From: Clostridia bacterium
GTDB taxonomy: Bacteria > Bacillota > Clostridia > Oscillospirales > CAG-272
Length of the DNA stretch: 38,045 nucleotides
NCBI GenBank assembly: GCA_017399145.1
Contig: JAFQEG010000038.1
Location: 1 to 38,045, forward strand
Direction of reading: 5' to 3'
Below, one piece after another: positions 26,303 to 34,167 of this stretch. The notes under the pieces are model-generated. The model was not told the DNA's origin, did not search any database, and saw only the letters and a program-made list of their open reading frames with translations. Position 1 is the stretch's first letter. The number at the start of each line of letters is the position of its first letter. The position numbers and the translations under genes were made by a program.

Positions 26303-27289
26303 TTATTTCGCCTTTCCTACTCTTAGCTTAAGATATAGCTTTTTTGCTAAATTCCTTAATTTAGAGTATGTTTTTGTTTTAGTCTTAATAATCCAAAGTC
26401 CAAATGATTTTTTAGGCTTTAGGCTCCTTGCCATTGCAAAGGCATCATCGCCCTCTTTATATCTGGTTTTTAAATATGCGTTTTTGCCGTAAAGGACAAA
26501 AAGCTCATAATCGTCCTTTGCATTGTCCTTTAACCAATTTAAGCATCTGTTCCAAAACATATCCTGCTCAGGATTGTGGTAGGAATAGCCTATTTGAGTG
26601 GACAATTGCTTTGCATGGACACGACCCTGTACAAGCACCTTTGGTATAAAGTGTAGCTTGTAGCCACCCTCGTATAGCCTGTACCACAAATCAACGTCGT
26701 TTATCAGTCTTAATTTTTCATCAAAGCCACCCATTTTATCAAGGACGCTTTTATGAATAAGACAGCCACAGCCATGAAAGTTATATCTTGTTGGCTCGGC
26801 TATTAAATATTTGTTGTCAGTTATGGAATCAATATGCTCAGCAATTTTTAGAAGATCCTTTTCCTTAGGCGTTGAAATCACCTTGCCCTGTGCATTTACC
26901 AGCTCAGAGCCAGTAAACAAAATATGATTTTCAAGCACCTCGCCCTTTTCGTAAAGCTGATTCAGTAGCTTTACCTGCTCACTTAGCTTGTCCTTTTTGT
27001 AAAGGTCGTCGTGAGAAAGCCAAGAAAACCACTCGCCCTGCATTTCCTTAATACCACGATTAAGGGCAGATGATGACCCACCGTTTTCCTTTTCAAAGTA
27101 TCTTATCTTATCACCGTATTTTCCCGCAACCGCCCTTGTTGCACCCTCATCGGGGGATCCGTCATTGACAACTATAATTTCATAATTGTCATAGGTCTGT
27201 GCAAGCGCGCTATCTATTGCCTCTGCCAAATAGTTTGATGCCTTATAGGCAGGAATAACAATAGATATTTTTGGTCTTATCGCTTCCAT
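26303..27289 (-). CDS. Glycosyltransferase family 2
   Basis: A 328-residue GT-A enzyme. ISIVIPAYKASNYL opens the fold, VNDGSPD (41-47) and LSHDDLY (91-97) are the nucleotide- and metal-binding motifs, and ENGGSSSALNRGI (68-80) lies between them. DVDLWYRLYEGG in the second half is the catalytic-base region. The C-terminus is basic. I chose the ATG at 27289, preceded by AGGAG with five spacer bases; an upstream in-frame ATG would overlap the preceding gene. It lies between an early GT4 and the polymerase. Sugar specificity unknown. Confidence 0.9.
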   Translation of the reverse strand: MEAIRPKISIVIPAYKASNYLAEAIDSALAQTYDNYEIIVVNDGSPDEGATRAVAGKYGDKIRYFEKENGGSSSALNRGIKEMQGEWFSWLSHDDLYKKDKLSEQVKLLNQLYEKGEVLENHILFTGSELVNAQGKVISTPKEKDLLKIAEHIDSITDNKYLIAEPTRYNFHGCGCLIHKSVLDKMGGFDEKLRLINDVDLWYRLYEGGYKLHFIPKVLVQGRVHAKQLSTQIGYSYHNPEQDMFWNRCLNWLKDNAKDDYELFVLYGKNAYLKTRYKEGDDAFAMARSLKPKKSFGLWIIKTKTKTYSKLRNLAKKLYLKLRVGKAK

Positions 27290-27297
27290 TTTTTCTC

Positions 27298-28389
27298 CTA
27301 ATTTAAAATAATATTGCAAATATGCTCGTTAATTTTTCTATGGTCAAATTTTTCATCGGCATATTTTCTGGCATTATTTCCCATTTCCTCGACCTTGTCA
27401 GGGTTTTCAAGGAAATATATCATCTTATCTGCCAAGGCTTGAGCATTTTTGACAGGCACTAAAAAGCCGTTGTATCCCTCAACAACAGAATCCCTTGTGC
27501 CATTTGTGTCGCAGGTGATTATCGGCCTACCAACCGATTGTGCTTCCATAATCGACACAGAAAAGCCCTCTCTATACGAAGGCAAAACGTAAACGCCACA
27601 ATCCCTTATAAAGGGTCGCACGTCAGTAGTTGGTCCTAGATAATTTATTGCACCTGAGTCTATATATTCCTTTATATCCTCAGCCTTAACCGTACCCTCA
27701 GGGCCTACTAGGTTAAAGGTAGCCTCTTTGTATTTTTCCTTTACGAGCCTTGCAGCCTCACAGTATTCAAAAATACCCTTAGTCTTAAGAAGCCTTGCAA
27801 TTACCAAAAAGGTATTATTGCTTGTTACAGGCTGACTTGAAAAATGCTCAACATCAACACCTATTCCACCACTAATAACCTCTGTCTGCTCTTCCTTAAC
27901 AAGCCCTCTTTTAACAAAGTCCTTTTTGTCGTCATTGTTTAGGAAAAACACCCTTTTAGAATGCTTAAAGGCCTTCTTGTAGCCGTGGCAAACGTATTTG
28001 CGAATAAGCTTCCACTTTAGTCCGTTATTGATAAAAACGTCGCCCGCACCCTCAACCATTGAATAGATGTTTTCCACACCTGCATTTTTTGCGCCCTGTA
28101 CTCCATAAACATTTGGCTTTAACATAAAGGTAAGGACTATGTCGGGATTGACTCTTTTAATTAATTTTGCATATCTACCCTTTAGTGTCAAAAGCTTAAA
28201 TGGATTTAGTCCTCTGTTAGCATCGTTTAAGCAATAATATTCGACGCCCATTGCTCGTATTTCCTCTTCACACTCGTTATCGAATACAGAAACACAAACC
28301 TTATGTCCTAATGACAATAATTTTTCTATTAGCTTTCTTCTAAAGGTTACTACTGTTGTAGATTTACTACAAGCAAAAAAAATTCTCAC
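27298..28389 (-). CDS. Glycosyltransferase family 4, PglA/CapM-like
   Basis: A 363-residue GT-B enzyme. It opens MRIFFACSKSTTVVTFRRKL with a hydrophilic acceptor loop. TFMLKPNVYGVQGAKNAGV corresponds to the acceptor-site region shared by PglA-, CapM- and WbjE-like enzymes. The donor domain contains FLVIARLLKTKGIFEYCEAA and REGFSVSIMEAQSVGRPII, with an EX7E pair. It directly follows the initiating transferase and its acetyltransferase, so it probably adds the second sugar to the lipid-linked first sugar. That is inferred from position and similarity only. Confidence 0.88.
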   Translation of the reverse strand: MRIFFACSKSTTVVTFRRKLIEKLLSLGHKVCVSVFDNECEEEIRAMGVEYYCLNDANRGLNPFKLLTLKGRYAKLIKRVNPDIVLTFMLKPNVYGVQGAKNAGVENIYSMVEGAGDVFINNGLKWKLIRKYVCHGYKKAFKHSKRVFFLNNDDKKDFVKRGLVKEEQTEVISGGIGVDVEHFSSQPVTSNNTFLVIARLLKTKGIFEYCEAARLVKEKYKEATFNLVGPEGTVKAEDIKEYIDSGAINYLGPTTDVRPFIRDCGVYVLPSYREGFSVSIMEAQSVGRPIITCDTNGTRDSVVEGYNGFLVPVKNAQALADKMIYFLENPDKVEEMGNNARKYADEKFDHRKINEHICNIILN

Positions 28390-28398
28390 ACTATACTC

Positions 28399-29010
28399 CT
28401 ACTTTATCCTTCTTGCAGGTGTGCCTACGTAGGTACCCGCCTCAGTTATTTCCTTAATTACCGTTGAGCCTGCACCGATAATTACGTTTTCACAAACCCT
28501 TGTTACATGAACAATCACCGCTCCTGCACCTAGCCAAGAGTTGTCCCCCAGCGAAGAAACACCACACACAACAGCTTTCGGTGAAACGTGAACGAAATTG
28601 CCAATTTCACACTCATGCTCTACAATTGCACCTGTATTTATCACGGCATGGTCGCCTACTCTAGCAGATGCATTTACAACTGCATTTGGCATAACGACAG
28701 TGCCCTGTCCTATTTTTGCACTAGGGCTGACAACTGCACTGCTATGTATAGCTGTATACCAATTACATTGATATTTTTGCGCTATTTTTCTTCTCGTTTT
28801 ATTATCACCAATGGCTATTACCATTTCACATTCATTCCTATAGCTTAAGCAATCCTCAACCTTGCCTAGTATTGTGGCATCGTAAATTTCCTTGCCACAC
28901 TCATATGCATCGTCAAGAAACCCAACAACAATATCACCCACACTGCGCACAATGTCAGCAATAACTCTTGCATGCCCACCGGCACCGATAATAATTACTT
29001 GCTTACTCAT
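28399..29010 (-). CDS. Hexapeptide-repeat sugar acetyltransferase, PglD/NeuD-like
   Basis: A 203-residue protein with two parts. Residues 1 to about 85 form a Rossmann-like domain (IIIGAGGHARVIADI). A left-handed beta-helix follows, built of hexapeptide repeats such as AKIGQG, ARVGDH and CEIGNF. H132 in VEHECEIG is in the position of the catalytic base of PglD. The family acetylates the 4-amino group of UDP-4-amino-sugars using acetyl-CoA, or O-acetylates sialic acids. Lying between a PglC-like transferase and upstream of a PglA-like enzyme, with a PglE-like aminotransferase two genes before, it most likely completes UDP-diacetylbacillosamine. It overlaps the previous gene by eight bases. Confidence 0.88.
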   Translation of the reverse strand: MSKQVIIIGAGGHARVIADIVRSVGDIVVGFLDDAYECGKEIYDATILGKVEDCLSYRNECEMVIAIGDNKTRRKIAQKYQCNWYTAIHSSAVVSPSAKIGQGTVVMPNAVVNASARVGDHAVINTGAIVEHECEIGNFVHVSPKAVVCGVSSLGDNSWLGAGAVIVHVTRVCENVIIGAGSTVIKEITEAGTYVGTPARRIK

Positions 29011-29740
29011 CCACCGTTTCCTTCTTTTTGTCTATCTCTTCTGGAGTACCCAAAAACTTTTCCATTGTCGCATTTCCCTGTTGCGATATGCCGTCTCTTT
29101 TCAAAACATTTACAACAGTCTTTACAATGATTTTTACATCATCGAATAGGGTTATTTTGTTTATGTAATCCACGTCTAGCTTAAACTTCTCTTCCCAAGA
29201 GATAGCATTTCTACCATTTACCTGTGCAAGACCTGTTAAGCCTGGGCGCACGTTATGCCTTTTTTTCTGCTCACTATTGTATCTTGGAAGATACTCAACA
29301 AGCAAGGGTCTTGGTCCAACTATTGACATTTGTCCTATGAAGATGTTGAAAAGCTCGGGTAGCTCGTCAAGTGAGGTTGAGCGAAGAATTTTGCCATATC
29401 TTGTAAGGCGCTTGTCGTCGGGCAAGAGATTACCGTTTTCATCCCTTTCACAGGTCATTGTGCGAAACTTAACAAGCTTAAAAATCTTTTCATTTTTACC
29501 TGGGCGAAGCTGAGTGAAAAAGGGATTACCCTTCATTTTGATTGCACCTACCACCATAAGCACCAAAAGCACCGGCGATAGTAAAATGATAGCAAGTCCG
29601 CTTAAAAATATGTCGTAAAATCTTTTGAAAAAGCCCTTGTAATAGATTGCTGACAAGCCAACAAAGGCGCAAAGACCTATGAGAGCAATAATTATGTATC
29701 CACCTGTTGTTCCCAAAAGAAACTCCCAAAACTGATCCAT
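29003..29740 (-). CDS. Initiating phosphoglycosyl transferase, PglC/EpsL-like
   Basis: A 245-residue bacterial sugar transferase. After an N-terminal membrane helix (about 14-34), which the minimal PglC lacks, comes KRFYDIFLSGLAIILLSPVLL (39-59), the re-entrant helix with its Ser-Pro break. Catalytic and binding motifs are KFRTM (91-95), LDELPEL (124-130, Asp-Glu pair), VGPRPLL (141-147) and RPGLTGLAQV (165-174). It moves a sugar-1-phosphate from UDP-sugar to undecaprenyl phosphate, starting repeat-unit assembly at the inner membrane face. The pglE- and pglD-like neighbours suggest diacetylbacillosamine as substrate. Confidence 0.92.
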   Translation of the reverse strand: MDQFWEFLLGTTGGYIIIALIGLCAFVGLSAIYYKGFFKRFYDIFLSGLAIILLSPVLLVLMVVGAIKMKGNPFFTQLRPGKNEKIFKLVKFRTMTCERDENGNLLPDDKRLTRYGKILRSTSLDELPELFNIFIGQMSIVGPRPLLVEYLPRYNSEQKKRHNVRPGLTGLAQVNGRNAISWEEKFKLDVDYINKITLFDDVKIIVKTVVNVLKRDGISQQGNATMEKFLGTPEEIDKKKETVDE

Positions 29741-29750
29741 TGTAATCTCC

Positions 29751-30887
29751 TTAATTAAAGAATTTCCTAATTGCCTCTATTACGTAGTCCTGCTCCTCGT
29801 CTGTCATCTTAATGTCACTAGGCAAGCAAAGTCCACGAGCAAAAATGTCCTCGTCAACAGGCTTGTCCTCTACGTAAATGAAGTCGCAATCGCTAAATAC
29901 GGGTTGCATATGCATAGGCTTCCAAATAGGTCTTGTTTCTATGTTTAACTCGTTTAGTGCGTTTAGTAAATCTATCGGGCTTTTGTCAGCACCCTCGTCG
30001 ATTGTCATACAGGTAAGCCAAAAGTTTGGCACAGTATTTTCAAGATAAGGGTTTAGCTTAACAGGAAGTCCCTTGAGCCCCTCTTCATAGCGACGATAGA
30101 TTTTTTCCTTCAAATCTCTATGCTCATCAAGGTGTAAAAGCTGACCTCTACCAATTCCGGCAACAACGTTTGACATACGATAGTTGTAGCCGATTTCCTC
30201 GTGCTGATACCAAGGTGCTTTCTCTCTTGCCTGAGTTGCAAGCTTGAATGCGTGAAGTCGAGCATCCTCGTCGTCGGTAATAAGCATACCACCACCAGAG
30301 GTTGTGATAATCTTATTTCCATTAAAGCTAATTGCGTTGTATTTACCAAAGGTGCCACATTCTCTGCCCTTGTATTTTGCGCCAAGTGCCTCTGCTGCAT
30401 CCTCGATTAGAATAGCATTGTGCTCTCTGCAAATTTCAAGAATCTCGTCCATTTTAGAGGGAGTTCCGTAAAGGTGTGCCAAAACAACCACCTTAGCCTC
30501 TGGATATTTCTCAAATGCCTTTCTCAAGGCACGTGGGTCCATATTCCAGCTATCTTTTTCTGAATCTATGTAAACCTGCTTTCCGCCCTCATAAGTTACA
30601 GGGTTGACGGTTGCCGCAAAGGTCATATCCGAGCATAAAACAACATCACCTCTTTTAATCCCTGCTAGCTTCATAGCCAAATGAAGGGAGGCGGTGCCAG
30701 ATGAAAGGGCAAGGGTCTTAAAGCAATCCTTGGGAAGTCCCCTGTTTAGGTACTCATTCATCTCAATTTCAAAATTATCACAGTTAAAGCCAAGAGGCGC
30801 AATCCAGTTTTTGTCAAATGCCTCTTGTACAAATTTCATCTCCTCGCCGTGCATTGTAGGAGTAGAAAGACCAATTCTCTTTTTCAT
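29751..30887 (-). CDS. UDP-4-keto-sugar aminotransferase, PglE/EpsN-like
   Basis: A 378-residue DegT-family PLP enzyme. K192 (SFNGNK) is the Schiff-base lysine, D163 (EDAAEALG) the ring-nitrogen partner, and SSGTASLHLA (62-71) the phosphate-binding stretch. The opening RIGLSTPTMHGEEMKFVQEAF and GFNCDNFE are typical of the LegC/PglE/EpsN group. It would aminate C4 of a UDP-4-keto-6-deoxy-GlcNAc. The dehydratase that supplies this substrate in the Pgl pathway (PglF) is not in the window; CapE makes a different stereoisomer. It is the first gene of the capsule operon, with AAGGTGG six bases before its ATG. Confidence 0.9.
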   Translation of the reverse strand: MKKRIGLSTPTMHGEEMKFVQEAFDKNWIAPLGFNCDNFEIEMNEYLNRGLPKDCFKTLALSSGTASLHLAMKLAGIKRGDVVLCSDMTFAATVNPVTYEGGKQVYIDSEKDSWNMDPRALRKAFEKYPEAKVVVLAHLYGTPSKMDEILEICREHNAILIEDAAEALGAKYKGRECGTFGKYNAISFNGNKIITTSGGGMLITDDEDARLHAFKLATQAREKAPWYQHEEIGYNYRMSNVVAGIGRGQLLHLDEHRDLKEKIYRRYEEGLKGLPVKLNPYLENTVPNFWLTCMTIDEGADKSPIDLLNALNELNIETRPIWKPMHMQPVFSDCDFIYVEDKPVDEDIFARGLCLPSDIKMTDEEQDYVIEAIRKFFN

Positions 30888-30920
30888 TTTCCACCTTAAT
30901 AATAAAAATATACCTTATAT

Positions 30921-30949
30921 ATTATATATTAAAGATAAAAAAGTGTCAA
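30921..30949 (-). promoter_or_regulatory. Strong sigma-A promoter of the capsule operon
   Basis: On the minus strand consensus TTGACA (30944-30949), exactly 17 bases, then consensus TATAAT (30921-30926). The start of transcription would lie near 30914, giving an untranslated leader of only about 25-30 bases. No room remains for an attenuator, JUMPStart element or riboswitch. Confidence 0.92.
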
Positions 30950-30959
30950 GACAAAAATT

Positions 30960-30986
30960 AAAAGAGGCCACTCGGTAGCCTCTTTT
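30960..30986 (-). terminator. Hairpin terminator upstream of the capsule promoter
   Basis: AAAAGAGGCCAC (30960-30971) pairs with GTAGCCTCTTTT (30975-30986) around a three-base loop with one mismatch. T-rich sequence follows on the minus strand. It lies upstream of the capsule -35 and would insulate the operon from cyclophilin-operon read-through. Its A/T flanks allow bidirectional action. Confidence 0.7.
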
Positions 30987-31066
30987 AGGTTTAAAATTAA
31001 AATAATTTTACATTTTGTTAATAATCTATTCAAGCCTTAATCTTAAATGGATTGAAATTTTCGTCA

Positions 31067-31430
31067 TCTACAACCAAACTAAATTGGACGTATTTGGGCT
31101 GGAAGAAGCAAGCAATTCACGTGAACCCCCAAAACTCATACTTCGTTTCGGGGAACCCCTCCTACGTGAACCCCCAAAACTCATACTTCGTTTCGGGAAA
31201 CCCCTACCACGGCGCACCGCAGATAGGGGACGAAGTCGTACTTTTGTACGTCGAGGTCACTGTCGAGGAGCAACACAGAAATTCGCCGTCTACAACCAAA
31301 CTAAATTGGACGTATTTGGGCTGGAAGAAGCAAAAAAGACGAGGCGCACCGTAAAGCCACAGGCGAAGGCTATCTTGCGATAGTCAAGGTTGTGGGTGCG
31401 GAGCAACGACGTATTTTGCCGCTTATTACA
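31067..31430. repeat. Degenerate direct-repeat element of unknown type
   Basis: The 478-base gap between the cyclophilin gene and the terminator is largely repeat. A 45-base block is perfectly repeated at 31067-31111 and 31289-31333. Between them a 42-base block is tandemly repeated at 31119-31160 and 31164-31205 with one mismatch. GGCGCACCG follows at 31211 and at 31343, each leading into a different stem-loop (CGTAC/GTACG around 31240; GCTATC/GATAGT around 31378) and then GGAGCAAC. So two diverged copies of a larger unit seem to lie head to tail. Open frames of 100-122 codons on the plus strand run through it and show no recognised domain. I see no transposase or CRISPR spacing. Confidence 0.7.
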
Positions 31431-31437
31431 GTCCGAA

Positions 31438-32166
31438 TTAGTGGGATGCGTGGATAGAAATGCTTTTAATTACAGGTCTATTTTCCTTCGCAACTCCACC
31501 ATCGTTGTCGGTATTTTCAATCTCTTCGCAGATTTTGTGTATTATGTCCATGCCACTTGTTACCTTACCGAAGGCTGCGTATTGTCCGTCAAGAGATGTT
31601 GAGTTGTTTGCGGTTGTTGCCTCAACGATAAAGAATTCACTTGTTGCGCTATTTAGTGCGCCTTTTTCTCTTGCCATTGAAAGAATACCCTCGGTGTGCT
31701 TAATTCTGTTTCTTACACCGTTTAGCTGAAACTCGCCCTTAATCTTGTCGGACTCCTTAGGGCTACCGTTTTTGTCAAAGCCACCACCCTGTGCCATAAA
31801 GCCGTCAATGATTCTGTGGAAAACTGTATCGTCATAGAAGCCTGACTCTGCTAGCTTAACGAAGTTAGCAACTGTAATTGGCGCTTCCTTACCGTACAAT
31901 TCAACGTGTAGGGTTCCGTAGTTTTCAATTTCAATTGATGCGTGATGTGTAACAGTTAAATCAGGTGTGCTTGAATTGTTTTTGATTAAATTTACAAGAC
32001 CGATAATACCAAATACGAGCAAAACCGCAAGGGCAACTGCTACAACTGCAATAACGATTGGAGTTGCAATTCTTTTAACCTTCTGTGCTCTTTTTGCCTT
32101 TTCCTTTTCGAATGCCTTTTGCTTAGTTTTTTCTGTAACATAGTTACTGTTTTTCTTCTTAGCCAT
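31438..32166 (-). CDS. Membrane-anchored cyclophilin-type peptidyl-prolyl isomerase
   Basis: A 242-residue protein. A lysine-rich N-terminus (1-33) is followed by one membrane helix (about 34-60) and a cyclophilin domain (about 75-238). Active-site stretches are VFHRII (115-120, catalytic Arg118), GFMAQGG (122-128), a TSEFFI segment, and SLDGQYAAFGKV. The His/Trp region is shortened, as in bacterial cyclophilins. It would catalyse proline isomerisation on the outer face of the membrane, helping exported proteins fold. It follows a 55-residue membrane protein gene by ten bases and shares its promoter. Confidence 0.92.
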   Translation of the reverse strand: MAKKKNSNYVTEKTKQKAFEKEKAKRAQKVKRIATPIVIAVVAVALAVLLVFGIIGLVNLIKNNSSTPDLTVTHHASIEIENYGTLHVELYGKEAPITVANFVKLAESGFYDDTVFHRIIDGFMAQGGGFDKNGSPKESDKIKGEFQLNGVRNRIKHTEGILSMAREKGALNSATSEFFIVEATTANNSTSLDGQYAAFGKVTSGMDIIHKICEEIENTDNDGGVAKENRPVIKSISIHASH

Positions 32167-32176
32167 TTTTTACCTC

Positions 32177-32344
32177 TTAACTTAAAAATATGATTGCAAG
32201 TAGGATTGTGGCACCACCTAGAATACCGAAAACAAAGGCAAGAATAGTCATTAGCCTTATCTTGTTTTTGTCCTTGGCCCTCATCTCTTCAAGCTCTGCC
32301 TTTTTCTTAAGAGTGAGGCGCTTTTTCCTTTTTTTGCCTGCCAT
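32177..32344 (-). CDS. Small basic single-pass membrane protein
   Basis: A 55-residue protein with a strongly basic N-terminus (MAGKKRKKRLTLKKKAE) and one hydrophobic helix (about 32-54). I chose the ATG at 32344, preceded by AAGGGGATAAAA, over an upstream in-frame ATG. No family is recognised. It is co-transcribed with the cyclophilin gene, whose protein has a similar lysine-rich anchor. It might be a partner, but nothing in the sequence proves a function. Confidence 0.65.
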   Translation of the reverse strand: MAGKKRKKRLTLKKKAELEEMRAKDKNKIRLMTILAFVFGILGGATILLAIIFLS

Positions 32345-32376
32345 TTTTATCCCCTTACAAATTAGTTTACCTAGAT

Positions 32377-32405
32377 AGTATAACACAAGGCTATCAATAT
32401 TTCAA
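32377..32405 (-). promoter_or_regulatory. Promoter of the small membrane protein/cyclophilin operon
   Basis: On the minus strand TTGAAA (32400-32405), 17 bases, TATACT (32377-32382). The start codon is about 33 bases downstream. It is divergent from the SCIFF promoter, the two -35 boxes being 33 bases apart. Confidence 0.7.
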
Positions 32406-32438
32406 TCAATTTTTATGACTTTTTTACGCTTTTCCATA

Positions 32439-32467
32439 TTGACAGAATAAATTAGTTGTGATATACT
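32439..32467 (+). promoter_or_regulatory. Promoter of the SCIFF operon
   Basis: TTGACA (32439-32444), 17 bases, TATACT (32462-32467). The SCIFF start codon follows 32 bases downstream, with GGAGG in between. Confidence 0.85.
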
Positions 32468-32499
32468 TTAAGCAACGAAATATTTCGGAGGATTTTAAG

Positions 32500-32649
32500 A
32501 TGGAGCATATCAAAACAATTAAGACAGGCAATCTTTGTGAAAGCGCAAAGAAGGGTGGCTGTGGCGAGTGCCAAACATCATGCCAGTCCGCTTGCAAGAC
32601 AAGCTGTGGTATCGCTAACCAAGCGTGCGAAAATAGCGACAGAAAGTAA
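32500..32649 (+). CDS. scfA: SCIFF ranthipeptide precursor (six-cysteine peptide)
   Basis: A 49-residue peptide opening MEHIKTIKTGNL, with the hallmark core CGECQTSCQSACKTSC (21-36) and a last Cys at 43. The ATG at 32500 follows GGAGGATTTTAAG. SCIFF peptides are almost universal in Clostridia and are cross-linked by the adjacent radical-SAM maturase, forming a Cys-to-Thr thioether. Two departures are visible: position 37, the acceptor Thr as I recall from studied SCIFF peptides, is Gly here, and an extra Cys stands at position 13, giving seven cysteines. The biological role of SCIFF is not settled; quorum sensing has been proposed for ranthipeptides. Confidence 0.95.
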   Translation: MEHIKTIKTGNLCESAKKGGCGECQTSCQSACKTSCGIANQACENSDRK

Positions 32650-32675
32650 TTACTGAAAAACGCACATTAAATTCT

Positions 32676-32709
32676 GGACTGCTAAGGATTCCTTCGCAGT
32701 CCGATTTTA
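32676..32709 (+). terminator. Stem-loop between SCIFF peptide and maturase genes
   Basis: GGACTGC (32676-32682) pairs with GCAGTCC (32696-32702). An inner AAGG/CCTT extension and a T-rich tail (GATTTTATT) follow. It sits between the two genes and could act as a leaky terminator that keeps maturase below peptide levels. No separate promoter for the maturase was found. Confidence 0.6.
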
Positions 32710-32738
32710 TTATAGACTCTTTTTTGAAAGGATTTTTT

Positions 32739-34118
32739 ATGGTACATCAATACAAGCTAGGTGGCTACAATATTGTATTAGACATCTGCTCGGGTGGCGT
32801 TCACGTTGTTGACGACGTATGCTACGACATAATAGAAATATATGAAAAACAGACACGTGACGAGGTAATTTCCTCAATTTGCCAAAAATACGAGGGCAAA
32901 AACGGAATAACAAGGGAAGATATAATTACCTGCTACGACCAAGTAGAGGAGCTTAAGAAAACCGGTCAGCTATTCACTCCCGACACCTTTGAGCCAATGG
33001 CAGACACGCTAAAGCAAAAGACAAGTGGAGTTATAAAGGCGCTCTGCTTACACGTTGCACACACCTGTAACCTAAACTGCTCCTATTGCTTTGCCTCACA
33101 GGGCAAGTATCACGGCGAAAGGGCTGTTATGTCCCTTGAGGTTGGTAAGCGCGCCCTTGATTTTCTTGTAGAAAACTCAGGCACAAGACGTAACCTAGAG
33201 GTTGACTTCTTCGGTGGCGAGCCACTTATGAATTTCCAAATGATAAAGGACCTAGTTGCTTATGCAAGGGAAATTGAGAAGGTACATAATAAAAACTTTA
33301 GATTTACACTTACTACAAACGGTGTATTAATTGACCAAGATGTAATCGATTTTGCTAACCGTGAAATGTCAAACGTGGTCCTCTCTCTTGACGGACGAAA
33401 AGAGGTACACGACAGATACAGGGTTGACTATTTAGGTAATGGTAGCTGGGACAAAATCGTTCCTAAGTTTAAGGACCTGGTCGACCAAAGAGGTGGCAAG
33501 AATTACTATATGCGTGGCACCTTTACTCACGCAAACCCTGACTTCTTAAATGATATAAAGGTTATGCTTGACCTTGGCTTTAATGAGCTTTCAATGGAGC
33601 CAGTTGTATGTGCAAGGGGTGACAAGGAGGAATTAACCGAGGAGGACTTCCCCATTGTTTGCAAGCAATACGAGGACCTAGCGTCCCTTATGATAGAAAG
33701 ACGAAAAGAGGGCAAGGAATTTACCTTCTATCACTATATGATTGACCTAAAGGGCGGACCCTGTATCTATAAAAGGATATCTGGCTGTGGGTCTGGTACT
33801 GAATATATGGCAGTTACCCCTTGGGGAGACTTGTACCCTTGTCACCAATTCGTTGGCGAGGAAAAATACAGACTTGGTAGCATCTACGAAGGTGTTACTA
33901 ATAAGGAAGCACAAAACGAATTTGCATGCTGTAACGTTTACGCACGTCCCGACTGTGCAGACTGCTGGGCTAAGCTATATTGCTCAGGTGGCTGTGCAGC
34001 AAACGCATACCACGCAACAGGTAGCGTAAAGGGTGTTTATGAGTATGGCTGTCGCTTGTTTAGAAAGCGTATGGAATGTGCTATAATGGTTGCAATCGAC
34101 AAGGAATTAAGCGAATAA
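32739..34118 (+). CDS. scfB: SCIFF radical SAM/SPASM maturase
   Basis: A 459-residue protein. An N-terminal domain (1 to about 95) likely recognises the leader peptide. The radical-SAM cluster motif is C110-NLN-C114-SY-C117. FFGGEPLMN is the SAM-binding GGE stretch. The C-terminal SPASM region holds many cysteines (ISGCGSG, LYPCHQF, CCNVYARPDCADCWAKLYCSGGC) for two auxiliary iron-sulfur clusters. It forms thioether cross-links in the SCIFF peptide encoded just upstream. The ATG at 32739, preceded by GAAAGGA, fits better than an in-frame TTG five codons earlier. Family and pairing are very clear. Confidence 0.96.
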   Translation: MVHQYKLGGYNIVLDICSGGVHVVDDVCYDIIEIYEKQTRDEVISSICQKYEGKNGITREDIITCYDQVEELKKTGQLFTPDTFEPMADTLKQKTSGVIKALCLHVAHTCNLNCSYCFASQGKYHGERAVMSLEVGKRALDFLVENSGTRRNLEVDFFGGEPLMNFQMIKDLVAYAREIEKVHNKNFRFTLTTNGVLIDQDVIDFANREMSNVVLSLDGRKEVHDRYRVDYLGNGSWDKIVPKFKDLVDQRGGKNYYMRGTFTHANPDFLNDIKVMLDLGFNELSMEPVVCARGDKEELTEEDFPIVCKQYEDLASLMIERRKEGKEFTFYHYMIDLKGGPCIYKRISGCGSGTEYMAVTPWGDLYPCHQFVGEEKYRLGSIYEGVTNKEAQNEFACCNVYARPDCADCWAKLYCSGGCAANAYHATGSVKGVYEYGCRLFRKRMECAIMVAIDKELSE

Positions 34119-34124
34119 TTTTCC

Positions 34125-34153
34125 ACGGCTTCTTTTTTAAGGAGCCGTTTCTT
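34125..34153 (+). terminator. Terminator of the SCIFF operon
   Basis: ACGGCTTCTT (34125-34134) pairs with AAGGAGCCGT (34139-34148) around TTTT, with one G-T pair. TTCTT follows. It begins six bases after the maturase stop. The next gene starts only 15 bases downstream, so some read-through is likely because no separate promoter is evident. Confidence 0.65.
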
Positions 34154-34167
34154 AAGAAAGGGGAAAA

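Noticed and set aside
31067-31333. CRISPR array, integron attC site or diversity-generating template repeat
   Set aside because: The copies are unevenly spaced, no integrase or reverse transcriptase is present, and the attC core pattern is not seen.
31015-31383. Two overlapping plus-strand open frames of 122 and 100 codons
   Set aside because: They read the same direct repeats in two frames, giving repeated peptides in both, and lack a convincing ribosome site. Treated as repeat DNA.
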